NCBI GenBank assembly: GCA_964347915.1
Contig: CAYGAM010000047.1
Coordinates: 1 to 17,322, forward strand
Source of the DNA: CAYGAM01 sp964347915
Lineage (GTDB): Archaea > Thermoproteota > Nitrososphaeria > Nitrososphaerales > Nitrosopumilaceae
DNA: 17,322 nucleotides
Direction of reading: 5' to 3'
The notes under the pieces are model-generated. The model saw only the letters and a list, made by a program, of their open reading frames with translations. It did no database searches and was not told the origin of the DNA. Below are positions 6,972 through 15,800 of the stretch, in pieces. The position numbers were made by a program, and so were the translations under genes. The first letter of the stretch is position 1. Every line of letters starts with the position of its first letter.

Positions 6972-7297
6972 TATTATCCGGCCGCTCTCCTCCCTATTGT
7001 TAGTTTTCTGATAGAGTGCGGCAGTGCAGCGCATGACAGGCAGGCGCGGCATAAAGACGCCAAGCCGGAATGCGAAAAGCCTGCCGCCTGCCCAAAGAAC
7101 TCGGCGAGGGCCGGTTTTGCGCCCGCCCATAACGCATCCAGCGGCATGCAAAATCGGCTTTATGCTCTGCGGCACAAGCCGCCAAGGGTTTGCGCTGACG
7201 CCGGGCAGCCGTCAGGCAGATGCGGCGGCCGTACAGCCTGTCCGAGGCCGGCTTTGCAGCATCAGGCGCGAAACGCAGCAGCGGCGTCCGGAGCAGT
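6972..7297. other. GC-rich spacer between the ABC operon and the homocysteine module
   Basis: No gene is supported. Frames on both strands (for example plus 6798-7613 and the upstream extension of the minus-strand methyltransferase) cross it but carry no motif. Its base pattern (many GCATGC, GCAGGC and CGGC words) resembles the spacers at 1-768, 4622-5250 and 9850-10330. Confidence 0.5.
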
Positions 7298-8062
7298 CTA
7301 CCGCAGCCCCCATCTGGACATCACCTTGAATTCCACCCGCTTGAATATCAGTCCGTCCACTATCATGCCGAGCGCCATGATTATGATCATTACTGCAATA
7401 ACCTGGGAGACATCGATAGTCTGCCGCCCCACATTCAGCAGGTATCCCAGGCCCAGGTACGAGAAGAGAATCTCGGCTCCGATAACGCCGCGCCATGCAA
7501 ACGCCCAGCCCTGCTTGAATCCGGATATCATGTACGGAAAAGCCGCAGGAATCAGGACATTTATCGTAAGCTGGCTGCCCTTGGCTCCCATGTTGCGCGC
7601 GGCCTCAATATAGTGCGGGTCAATGTTTTTTACTCCGGTGTATATGTTGACTGTAACTGCAAAGACTGCGCCGATTGCCGTTACGAATATGATTCCCGAA
7701 TCAAATCCCCCAAACCAGATCAGGGCCAGCGGCACCCAGGCTATGGACGGAATGGACTGGAGTCCCAGGACAAGCGATCCTATCGTCTGGTTTACAACAT
7801 CCACTCTTGCCATGAGTATGCCCAGCACGATTCCGCCGCATATTGCGATTGCCAGTCCGGCTGCCAGCCTCCACAGCGTTGTTCCCATGCCAAAAAGAAT
7901 CGTCCCGTCAGCCGCGCCGTACGCCAGATCTTCGGCTATCTCGTACGGCGACGGAAATATCTCGTCAGGCCAAATGTCTGCGTCAGCTGCCGCCTGCCAG
8001 GCTGCAGTCAGCGCGGCATAGAACGCGATCTTCTTTAGCATGCTGCGCTTTTGCGGCGTCAT
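7298..8062 (-). CDS. ABC transporter permease, nitrate/sulfonate/taurine family
   Basis: A 254-aa integral membrane permease of the SsuC/TauC/NrtB type with about six predicted helices, starting with one at residues 10-25. The cytoplasmic EAA loop, which docks on the ATPase, is visible as EAARNMGAKGSQLTINVLIP followed by the conserved Gly of the family. It is the last gene of the operon: its ATG at 8062 overlaps the ATPase stop by 4 bases (ATGA), a coupled arrangement. Paired with the ATPase at 8059-8820 and the binding protein at 8823-9815, it forms a complete importer. The imported compound cannot be read from the permease. Confidence 0.9.
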   Translation of the reverse strand: MTPQKRSMLKKIAFYAALTAAWQAAADADIWPDEIFPSPYEIAEDLAYGAADGTILFGMGTTLWRLAAGLAIAICGGIVLGILMARVDVVNQTIGSLVLGLQSIPSIAWVPLALIWFGGFDSGIIFVTAIGAVFAVTVNIYTGVKNIDPHYIEAARNMGAKGSQLTINVLIPAAFPYMISGFKQGWAFAWRGVIGAEILFSYLGLGYLLNVGRQTIDVSQVIAVMIIIMALGMIVDGLIFKRVEFKVMSRWGLR

Positions 8063-8820
8063 CTGCTCTTTTTCACCTCGGGACGCAGCTCCGCCAGTAT
8101 CTCCTGCTGGAACGGAACAAGGCTGTCGTCCTCTGGAACCCGCGGATGCCTGTACGATATCGGCATCTCTCTTTTTATCACGGACGGCCTGCCGCTGAAG
8201 ACGGCCACCTTTGTTCCAAGTACGGTAGCCTCCGTTACGTTATGCGTGACAAACAGAATTGTTTTTTTGGTCTTTTTCCATATCAGCTGCATCTCTACAA
8301 GCAGCAGATCGCGAGTCTGCGCGTCCAGCGCGGCAAAGGGCTCGTCCATGAGCAGCACGTCCGGGTCCATTACCAGCGCCCTTGCAATTGCGACGCGCTG
8401 CTTCATTCCAGTAGAGAGCTGGTACGTATACGAGCCTGCAAAGTTTGTCAGCTGCATCATGTCCAGGTATCGTCCCGATATTTCCGACCGCTCGCTCTTT
8501 GGAATGCCCGCCATCTTGAGCCCAAACTCGACATTGTCAGACACCCGAAGCCACGGAAACAGCGCGCCCTCCTGAAACACCATGATTCTTTCCGGGCTTG
8601 GCGCCGAAACCGGCTTGCCGTCAAAAAGTATCTCGCCTTCGTCCGGAGTCTCCATGCCGGCTGCGATTCTGAGGAATGTGGACTTGCCGCAGCCGGACGG
8701 CCCCACAAGGCACAGAAACTCTCCGGCGCCAACGCTCAAGTTTATTCCGTCCAGCGCCTTTAGCCTGTGCTTTTCGTGCTGAAAGTATTTTACAATATTC
8801 CTGGCTTCCAGCTTGTACAC
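8059..8820 (-). CDS. ABC transporter ATP-binding protein, nitrate/sulfonate/taurine family
   Basis: A 253-aa peripheral ATPase on the cytosolic face. Walker A is GPSGCGKST (40-48), the Q-loop is Q83, the signature is LSTGMKQR (135-142), a variant of LSGGMRQR with Thr at the third position, Walker B is VLLMDE (155-160) and the switch His is H193. The C-terminal tail (RPSVIKREMPI) is typical of SsuB/TauB/NrtD proteins. The start is GTG at 8820, two bases after the stop of the binding-protein gene, and it overlaps the permease start by 4 bases. All catalytic residues are present. Confidence 0.93.
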   Translation of the reverse strand: MYKLEARNIVKYFQHEKHRLKALDGINLSVGAGEFLCLVGPSGCGKSTFLRIAAGMETPDEGEILFDGKPVSAPSPERIMVFQEGALFPWLRVSDNVEFGLKMAGIPKSERSEISGRYLDMMQLTNFAGSYTYQLSTGMKQRVAIARALVMDPDVLLMDEPFAALDAQTRDLLLVEMQLIWKKTKKTILFVTHNVTEATVLGTKVAVFSGRPSVIKREMPISYRHPRVPEDDSLVPFQQEILAELRPEVKKSR

Positions 8821-8822
8821 TG

Positions 8823-9815
8823 CTACATGCCTCCCCTGTGCAGCATGCCGTCAAGGCTGTAGCCGTCCCGTCCAAGATACCCCAGCGAATCGGCCCGCTC
8901 CGCAAATGTTGCAATGGAGTCTGGTACGGGGTCGGACGTAATTTCGATGTTGGATAGCGCCTCTGCTACGATGTCTTCCGGAAACGAGCTTCCCAGCAGG
9001 CGCTCTACATGATCGGTGAACACGGATCTTGCCTCCTGCGGGTTTTGGTTTATCCACAGTACCGTATCATCGTGCGCGCTCAGCCACGCCTCTACAATAT
9101 CAGGATTCTCTCTTACGTACGCCTCTCGTCCCACCAGCAGGACAGATGCAAACCTGCCGTCAGGCCACAGCTCTTCCTCCTGAAAGACGCGCGTTCCGTT
9201 GAGCTGATTCACCAGTATGGTAGCCCATGGTTCCGGCACCCAGGCTGCATCAATATCGCCCTTGGCAAACAGCGAATAGATCTCAGGATTTGGAAGGTTT
9301 AGCACGTGAACAGAGCCGCCCCTGTCGGCTGTCTGCAGATTCCGGACTGCAAGATAGTGCCGCAGTGAAACGTCCTGGGTGTTGGCAATCTGCGGCGCGG
9401 CCACAGTCATGCCTGCAAGGCTGCCGGCCTCGATCAGATCAGAGTCAGGATGCGACACCAGGCTTGCCCCTCCGCTGGCGGCTCCTGCCAGCACGACTAT
9501 GCTTCGATCCTGCGACCTGATGAATCCGTTAATGGCGGGTCCAGGTCCCACGTATGCAAGATCGACTGACTCGGCAAACATTGACTCAATTGTCTGCGGT
9601 CCGCTGTCAAACAGCCGCTGCTCTATGCGCGTCTGGTTCAGCTCGTCTTGAAATGCTCCCCGCTCAAGCCCTGCTATCGGAACAATGTGCCCCACATTTG
9701 CAAAGTACGACACACGCACTGATCTCTCCTGCCCGACTCCCGCATCCAGCATTGACGCGGCAGCTGCTGCTGCGATTATTCCTATTGCAACTCCGGATAT
9801 GATTTTAATTTTCAT
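8823..9815 (-). CDS. ABC transporter substrate-binding protein, SsuA/TauA/NMT1-like
   Basis: A 330-aa extracytoplasmic binding protein and first gene of the importer operon. Residues 4-24 form a hydrophobic Ala/Ile-rich segment that serves as signal or membrane anchor; no lipobox Cys follows. The mature part shows the NMT1/THI5-like fold marks: RVSYFANVGHIVPIAG near 34-49, DLAYVGPGPAINGF, ADRGGSVHVLN, DIDAAWVPEPWA, then a long helical C terminus. Family members bind nitrate, taurine, alkanesulfonates, bicarbonate or thiamine precursors. Since methionine-synthesis genes lie just downstream, an organosulfur compound is possible, but this is context only. ATG 9815 is well placed relative to a TATA-like box. 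Confidence 0.9.
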   Translation of the reverse strand: MKIKIISGVAIGIIAAAAAASMLDAGVGQERSVRVSYFANVGHIVPIAGLERGAFQDELNQTRIEQRLFDSGPQTIESMFAESVDLAYVGPGPAINGFIRSQDRSIVVLAGAASGGASLVSHPDSDLIEAGSLAGMTVAAPQIANTQDVSLRHYLAVRNLQTADRGGSVHVLNLPNPEIYSLFAKGDIDAAWVPEPWATILVNQLNGTRVFQEEELWPDGRFASVLLVGREAYVRENPDIVEAWLSAHDDTVLWINQNPQEARSVFTDHVERLLGSSFPEDIVAEALSNIEITSDPVPDSIATFAERADSLGYLGRDGYSLDGMLHRGGM

Positions 9816-9839
9816 AAAACAGCGTTATATATGTGACTG

Positions 9840-9846
9840 ATAAATA
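9840..9846 (-). promoter_or_regulatory. TATA-like box of the ABC importer operon
   Basis: The minus strand reads GTTATTTATC here, with the A/T core centred about 28 bases before ATG 9815, the distance for a leaderless archaeal transcript. A second A/T word, CATATATAAC at 9824-9833, is only about 14 bases from the ATG and would place the transcript start inside the gene, so the distal box is preferred. Confidence 0.4.
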
Positions 9847-10112
9847 ACAATCGAATTTTAGCTCAAGCTATAGCAGGGCGCGGGCGGCAATGCGGCGAAT
9901 TTGCGCGGCACTCAAACTGCATCGGCACGAAAGCGGCAGGCATGCCTTGCAGCGCGGCGTCCCCGTCAGCCTTTTGCCCGCATTGCCATGCAAAAACAAT
10001 TCTGCAGGCAGTCGGACTCAAGCGCAGAGGACGCTGCAAAATTTCAGGCAGGAATGCCAGGCAGGCAACGCGCAGGACATATCGCAGCTCAAAGTGCGGC
10101 GCAGACAAATCA

Positions 10113-10201
10113 GGATGCAGGATGCAGCGCGGGCAGGTCACGGCACAGGCAGGCGGCGATGCAGGAAAACAGGCCGGGATGCAGGCAATTCAGGATGCAG
10201 G
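10113..10201. repeat. Cluster of five GATGCAG words
   Basis: GATGCAG occurs at about 10114, 10121, 10158, 10178 and 10194, mostly as GGATGCAGG. It is embedded in further AGGCAGG-type words from about 10040 to 10212. Spacing is irregular (7, 37, 20, 16), so this is not a CRISPR array or a strict tandem repeat. Repeat origin or function is unknown. Confidence 0.6.
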
Positions 10202-10450
10202 CAGGAGACAGATTAATTTAGGGACAGATGCATGCAGTGCATGGCGCGCTGCGGCTTTAGCATGCGCGGCGCAACGTCCTGCTTATAGCGGCGGCTAAAA
10301 GCTTCTGAACGCGTGCGAACATGATCGCAGGAAGGCGCCTTTTGATGATCAAAGACTTTCAATCTCCGCCATATGCGTCGATATTTTAGGACATACAGGC
10401 TGCAAAACTTCATCGGTATCAAAATCAGGGCGCGATGCCAGGCGCGGCGC

Positions 10451-11308
10451 CTATTTTTTTGCATGAGATGCGGCAAACTCTACCATCTCGCGCGGAATGT
10501 TTTTGCGGGCAACGCTGGCCAGCCCCTTGAATTCTACAGTATTGTTCACTTCGTGGACAACCAGCCCCCTGCTCTCATCTTCCATCATGTCTATTCCCAG
10601 AATTCCGCCGCCGGCAGCCTGAGACGCCCGCGCCGCCATGTCCTCAAGCTCGCCGGTAATCTCGCACAGGTTGGGGTCTCCTCCGACTGCAAGGTTTGTC
10701 TTGAAGCCTCCGGACGACAGCCTGTACATTGCAGCAATGGTGCGGTCGCCGACTGTGATGACCCGTATGTCTCTGGGCGGCCGCTTGACTTCCTCCTGCA
10801 GGTAGTATATTCTGTCGTGCGGCGAGTCTGTGAGCTCCCTGGTTTCTATTACGGCATCAATTGTATCCTTGTCCCGAATAGGCATGACGCCCCGCCCCCA
10901 GCTTCCGACTATCGGCTTTATCACAAGAGGATAGCCTGTGCGAGATATGCTCTCAAGCGCGGAATCCTTGGAAAATGCAAAGTATGTGCGCGGAGTCGGC
11001 ACATTGTTCCGCCGCAGCTGCAGCGTCATTACCAGCTTGTTTCCGCACCGGCTTGCAGTGTCATAGCTGTTGATTACAGGCACCTGCAGAAACTCCAGGC
11101 ATGAGGCAAGATAGAGTCCGCGAAAATAGCTCACGCATCGTCCCAGGACCGCATCGCCAAAGTCAAAGTCCGGCGCCCTGCTCTCCGTGTCAATCTGCGC
11201 CATCTTGGCGTCTATCATTACGGTATCGCATCCAAGCGATGCGGCCTCTTTTTGCAGCATCTTTTCTTCTGATCTTAGGCGATCAAAGGCAATGCCAATC
11301 TTTGGCAT
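10451..11308 (-). CDS. lysX: LysW-amino-acid ligase, LysX/ArgX family (ATP-grasp)
   Basis: A 285-aa RimK-like ATP-grasp ligase that joins the alpha-amino group of 2-aminoadipate (lysine route) and/or glutamate (ornithine/arginine route) to the C-terminal Glu of LysW, making the protected intermediate for later enzymes. Visible motifs: VPTPRTYFAF (103-112), PLVIKPIVGSWGRGV (127-141) with the GSWGRG nucleotide loop, RDIRVITVGD (179-188), FKTNLAVGG (202-210), GIDMMED (238-244) and HEVNNTVEFKG (252-262), which supplies the metal-binding Asn/Glu. The gene follows lysW with TAATG overlap and argG just before it, so arginine synthesis is at least one output. Whether it is aminoadipate-specific, glutamate-specific or dual cannot be settled by eye. 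Confidence 0.92.
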   Translation of the reverse strand: MPKIGIAFDRLRSEEKMLQKEAASLGCDTVMIDAKMAQIDTESRAPDFDFGDAVLGRCVSYFRGLYLASCLEFLQVPVINSYDTASRCGNKLVMTLQLRRNNVPTPRTYFAFSKDSALESISRTGYPLVIKPIVGSWGRGVMPIRDKDTIDAVIETRELTDSPHDRIYYLQEEVKRPPRDIRVITVGDRTIAAMYRLSSGGFKTNLAVGGDPNLCEITGELEDMAARASQAAGGGILGIDMMEDESRGLVVHEVNNTVEFKGLASVARKNIPREMVEFAASHAKK

Positions 11309-11475
11309 TACTCTCCCCAGTCTTCACCGACAGTCTCTGCCTGCTTTAGTTCGATATCAGAGCCCGTCTTTTTCGATATTTCATAGTCTGCGCCGCAGTC
11401 CGGGCAGGAGATAATCTCGCCTACGGCAGCGTCGTCTGGAACAGCGATGCCCGCATCGCATTCTGGGCAATTCAT
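11308..11475 (-). CDS. lysW: Amino-group carrier protein LysW/ArgW (55 aa)
   Basis: A 55-aa acidic carrier protein, short enough to be missed by length cut-offs. It begins MNCPECDAGIAVPDD, has a second zinc knuckle CPDCGADYEI (24-33) and ends ETVGEDWGE. The paired CxxC motifs bind zinc and the EDWGE tail is the hallmark: its terminal Glu gamma-carboxyl is the attachment point for aminoadipate or glutamate. The ATG at 11475 is separated by one base from the argG stop, and the TAA stop shares its last A with the ATG of lysX (TAATG), so argG, lysW and lysX are translationally coupled. It carries pathway intermediates between LysX and the downstream LysZ/Y/J/K-type enzymes, which are not in this window. 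Confidence 0.95.
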   Translation of the reverse strand: MNCPECDAGIAVPDDAAVGEIISCPDCGADYEISKKTGSDIELKQAETVGEDWGE

Positions 11476-11476
11476 G

Positions 11477-12664
11477 CTATTCGCGCCTTTTTTCTCGTAA
11501 TTTATTAGCTTCTGTAGATTGAAGCCCCCACAGCTCTACAAATCCTCCAGCCAGCCTCTGATCGAACGCAGAGTCCCTGCCGTATGTTGCAAGCTCGCGA
11601 TTGTACAGCGAATGATCCGACTTTCTTCCTACGACCCGCATGCTTCCCTTGTACAGCTTGAGGCGCACTGTACCCGATACTGCATCCTGGGCGCTCTCAA
11701 TAAAGGCGTCAATGTTTTCGCGGAGCGGATCCTCCCATAATCCAGAATATGCAAGATTGGCCCATTCGTCGTCCAGTACGGATTTTAGCCTGGTCTGATG
11801 CTTGGTATGCACCATCTTTTCCAAGTCGGCATGCGCTTCAATTATGCACAAGGCTCCGGGAGTCTCATATACCTCTCGTGACTTTACTCCCACCACGCGA
11901 TCTTCTATGTGATCTACAATTCCCACTCCCGCTGCTCCGGCTTTTTTGTTGACATACTCGATCAAATTTACGAGAGAGCGCGCTCTGCCATCGGCAGACA
12001 CGGGAACGCCGTTTAAAAATTTCAGCTCAAGGTACGAAGGCTCGTCTACGCCTTGAGCGTCAACCCAGATGAACGCGTCGTCTGGCGGTTCTGCGTATGG
12101 GTCCTCCAGCACGCCGCCTTCCAGCGCCCGCCCCCAGAGGTTTTGATCTATGCTGAACCTTCGTGCTTCGATATCTATTGCAATGCCGTGCTCCTTTGCA
12201 AACTCCAGCTCTTCAGGCCTGTCAAGGTTCAAGTCGCGTATTGGCGCAATTATCGGCAGTTCTGATCCAGCCCGCAGTGATACGTCAAACCGCACTTGAT
12301 CGTTTCCCTTGCCGGAGCATCCGTGCGCCAGAACGTTTGCCTTTTCCTTTGCCGCAACCTCCAAAATCTTTCTTGCAATAAGCGGGCGGGCAAGGGCGGT
12401 CGCAAGGCAGTACTTTTTTTGGTACAATGCATTTGCCTTGATGGATGGCAGCACAAAGTCTCGGGCAAACTCAGCCTTTGCATTTATCGTATAATGCTTT
12501 TTGACTCCCAGCTCGCGGGCTTTGGCTGATATCTTTTTTGGGTCATCTCCCTGTCCTACATCCACGGTAACGGTTACGACATCCATGTCGTGCTTGTCCT
12601 GCAGGTAGCGCACTACTACCGAAGTGTCAAGCCCTCCAGAGAATGCAAGAACAGCCTTGGCCAT
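11477..12664 (-). CDS. argG: Argininosuccinate synthase
   Basis: A 395-aa cytosolic enzyme that condenses citrulline and aspartate with ATP to argininosuccinate, the penultimate step of arginine synthesis. The N terminus has the PP-loop AFSGGLDTSV (7-16). Further family blocks are LAHGCSGKGNDQVRFD (111-126), NLWGRALEGG and LYKGSMRVVGRKSDHSLYN toward the C terminus. The length is normal for the family (about 400). First gene of the argG-lysW-lysX operon, with one base before lysW. A TATA-like box is centred 26 bases before ATG 12664. Nothing suggests truncation. Confidence 0.96.
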   Translation of the reverse strand: MAKAVLAFSGGLDTSVVVRYLQDKHDMDVVTVTVDVGQGDDPKKISAKARELGVKKHYTINAKAEFARDFVLPSIKANALYQKKYCLATALARPLIARKILEVAAKEKANVLAHGCSGKGNDQVRFDVSLRAGSELPIIAPIRDLNLDRPEELEFAKEHGIAIDIEARRFSIDQNLWGRALEGGVLEDPYAEPPDDAFIWVDAQGVDEPSYLELKFLNGVPVSADGRARSLVNLIEYVNKKAGAAGVGIVDHIEDRVVGVKSREVYETPGALCIIEAHADLEKMVHTKHQTRLKSVLDDEWANLAYSGLWEDPLRENIDAFIESAQDAVSGTVRLKLYKGSMRVVGRKSDHSLYNRELATYGRDSAFDQRLAGGFVELWGLQSTEANKLREKRRE

Positions 12665-12686
12665 TGCGTGCCGTTTTTCAGGTTGG

Positions 12687-12694
12687 AATTTATC
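12687..12694 (-). promoter_or_regulatory. TATA box of the argG-lysW-lysX operon
   Basis: The minus strand reads GATAAATT, centred about 26-27 bases before the argG ATG (12664). The distance and sequence fit a leaderless archaeal promoter, meaning argG has its own promoter and need not depend on hamB read-through. The best of the promoter boxes in this window. Confidence 0.5.
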
Positions 12695-12826
12695 TCTTAT
12701 GGAGGAACGAGATGCAAGTGTGCCGGTCAGTGATTTTCATGCACGCAACGAGCCGGCTTGCGCGAGTCAGTTAAGAACGGCGAACTCTTATGACTATGAC
12801 ATCACGCGCGATGACGCAGGCAAGGA

Positions 12827-12848
12827 CAGGCTGAACTCATTAAGCCTG
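12827..12848 (-). terminator. Hairpin just downstream of hamB
   Basis: CAGGCT (12827-12832) and AGCCTG (12843-12848) are exact reverse complements around a 10-base A/T-richer loop, starting 6 bases after the hamB stop at 12855. It could mark the 3' end of the hamAB transcript. A 6-bp stem can occur by chance. Confidence 0.3.
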
Positions 12849-12854
12849 CACATA

Positions 12855-15800
12855 TCAGGCGGGCCGACCATGTTCAGAAATTTGAATTTTTATGGCGTGC
12901 TCATTCATAGTTTCTGCGACCTTGCCTTCAAGAGCTGTTCCAGTATCCATCAAAGGCGCCAAATATTGAGACACGCCGTTATCCAAAAGTCCAAGATTCT
13001 CGCCGCCGCATTGAATTTTGATCGCATTTCGATCGCGCAGGTTGTCATAGTCTCGTACGATATGTATGTCCTGATTCTCTTTAATCGTTGATATCATCAG
13101 TTTTTGTTTCTCTGTTTCTGCCCTAACGACAGCAGGCTCTTGAATGACCTGCTGCAGGCTCTGCCTCTCTCGCAGGTATCGGTTGTCTCCGACGCGCAGG
13201 ATCGTCTTTGCTGCATCGTCAAAGAACAAAGCGCCCGCATCAGGTAATGTCTTTGAGTCCAAATTTCTCATCCATTCAATAAAGCCGGCGATAGCAGACT
13301 GCGTGCTTTTGTTCCTGTATTGTACAGCTATCTTTAGCGCCGTCTTCCTGTTGGATATTCCCAGCTGCATGGCCCAGCAGGCTTCCTGCAGCGGTACGCC
13401 ATACTTTATCAGTCCAGGCAGAAACTGCATGCTGTCCGGAAGCGATTTCATGGACAGCTCCAGCTTGAAGCACATGATTTGCAAAAATGCAGAGGCTCCC
13501 CATGGCACAAGCGAGCCAAAATACTCTTCAATGAATTTTGATGCAGACAATGCGTCCGTTATCTTCAGTTCATTTCGCATATCATCAAAGCTTTTTCCGC
13601 TGATCCACATTTCTAACAGTTCTTTCTTGTCTCCTGCAAAGCTCAACCGCGCATGCATCTCGGGAATATCGTAAAGCGCTTCCAGCACCAATGCCGCAAA
13701 GTCCGCTGCGCTGGAATCGCGGTCCAGCATTTCTGCTATTGTTGCCTTTTTGTTCAAAATGTAATCTCGAATTAGCATGCAGCTGGAAGACGAGAGGCCG
13801 GTCTTGCCATATACTCTTATTTCGTCATCTTTCAGGCTGGCTTTAATTTCCAGAGCCTTTTCTCTGAAAATGCCGTGCAGTTTGTCATATCGCTCTTCGC
13901 GCTTTGCAATCTTGCCTGCAAGCGTGGATGAAATCATACGATCCAGCGGCTCATCAAACGAACTGAAACTTTCTTCTGCGAGCATTCCAAGAATTTCAGG
14001 ATCAATTCTCGCCTTCAAGTCATCACTGCTTATCCGCCTATCAATCAGATCTCGCAGTGCTCGATAAAGCTCTGATGTGGTAGCATTTGGTTCCGTTTTG
14101 TTTTTCATAAAAAACTCATAATCGTTTGCGTCAGCAGGAGTTTTGATCAAATGGATGGCAGTCCCGTTGGTTTCATAGCCGGCTCGTCCTGCCCGTCCAA
14201 TCAGATTCCAGTACTCCTTTGCAGGTATTCTTGCCATTCTTCCGTTGGCATACCTCCTGCAGGAGTGTATTATCACAGTCCGTATTGGAAAGTTTACGCC
14301 CTGAGACAGCGTGTTTGTTGCTACAATTACCCGAAGGCTGCCCCGCCTTGCATCACGCTCAATAGCTCTCTTCAGCATATCAGGAAGCTTGCCGTGGTGC
14401 ACTGCTATGCCGCTTTTCAGCAGGCGCGTGATCTGGTGTTCTTTGCCAAGCCACTCTTGTGAAACTTTGATCGAGCCTGCATTGACATTCTGAAGATAAT
14501 CTGGAATTTGTTCGCCTGCATTGAGAGTGTATTCCAATCTTCTTTCCAGAGCTGCTGCAATAGACATTACAGAGTTGGTTGTAGTAGATGAGATCAAAAC
14601 CGAACCCATTGACGAAAACTTGAATCCAAGCTCAGCCGCTGTCTCGTTTTTTTCCATTGCTGGAAATGTCTTTGTGTTCCTGCGCCCTGTTTTTTCGTTC
14701 TTCCATGTATATTGTCTGGGCTCAATAATATTCTCGGCCTTTACGTCCATTAGCTTGTTCTCTTTTGCAGGATAATATTCCAACGTACCTGTATTAGTGC
14801 CGTTTGTGCTCCACGCAAATTTTGCGCGACGCAGGAGAGTAGGCTGCCAGTCGGACTTAACTAGTTCGCCGCTAAGATTGAACCAGGCAAGAAAATCCCT
14901 TATTGTATCATCAGATAGTACGGCAGACAGCACCAGGAATCTGCTGTCAGAATATCTTTGTCTAAGCTTGGACAAGAGCATCTCCAGTTTGATGCCGCGG
15001 CCTGAGTCGTCTATTGTGTGTCCCTCGTCTATGACAAAAAGCTTGGCATTGTCAAGAAACTGCGAATGCCTGCGAAAAAGCAGATCAAGCTTTTCAGGAG
15101 TGGATACCAGTATGTCGGCATCACGGATTATTTGTTCCTCAAACTGATCGTGTTCGTAGTGTCCCGCAATGCTGGATACTCGGTATCCCAAATCGCAAAA
15201 GACATTCAGGAAGCTGTCCTCCAGTTCTGATACGAGCGCGCGGTACGGCGCAATGTAGACGCACTTTGATTTTTCAGAAGAGAGTGTGTTGATCATTGCC
15301 ATTTCTGCAATTCTAGTCTTGCCAGAGCTGGTAGGCATGCGGATTATCTTCGACGCCGTTGTATCCAGCAGGCCGCTTTTTACGGCTTCAATCTGAGACG
15401 GCCACAATTCCGATATGGACGTACCGCATAGGATGTTGTCTTTGAGTCCTCGGGCCAGCAGCTTCAAGTATCGATTCCAGACAAAGTCGTCTCGGTATTC
15501 CTTCAAAATTTCCCATGTTGAACGGGGTTTTATGATTGGAAGCAGGCTTTGCATGCTATGAAGAAGAATGGATTCGCTGACCAGTCCCAATTCGGAAAAG
15601 ACTCTTTGCGCGTCGGCCATGTAGGATATCGCATTTGTCATATGCTGCTCCGAGCCGCTCAGAAAGTATCCCGAGCATTCTCCAAAGCCCCTGCTTGCAG
15701 CGGCTAGGCCAAGGTCAGCTGCTGTGTATTCTGTGTCGGGCTCTTTGGCAAATTGCTCAGATTTTTGCTGCAGTGTTAGAAATTTTCTTTGCAGCAGCAG

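Larger units (their letters stand above)
9816..10450. other. Spacer with short degenerate repeats
   Basis: A 635-base spacer between the ABC operon promoter and the 3' end of lysX. No gene is supported; frames such as plus 9890-10216 are rich in Gln/Arg/Ala without motifs. It holds the promoter box at 9840-9846, the GATGCAG repeat cluster at 10113-10201, and a short GGCGC (10429-10433) / GCGCC (10447-10451) inverted repeat reaching into the lysX stop. Confidence 0.5.

Noticed and set aside
6989..6993. GGAGG as ribosome binding site deciding the methyltransferase start
   Set aside because: It lies 17 bases before the TTG and has no ATG, GTG or TTG at proper distance, so it does not decide the start.
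6972..7175. 68-residue N-terminal extension of the homocysteine methyltransferase
   Set aside because: Basic, unlike the family, and encoded in spacer-type sequence; family alignment begins around the TTG at 6971.
9824..9833. CATATATAAC as the main promoter of the ABC importer
   Set aside because: Only about 14 bases from the ATG, which would start the transcript inside the gene; the box at 9840-9846 has the right spacing.
10213..10476. Minus-strand 87-aa frame downstream of lysX
   Set aside because: It overlaps the lysX end in another frame, is rich in Arg/His/Lys with no motif, and has no promoter or ribosome site.
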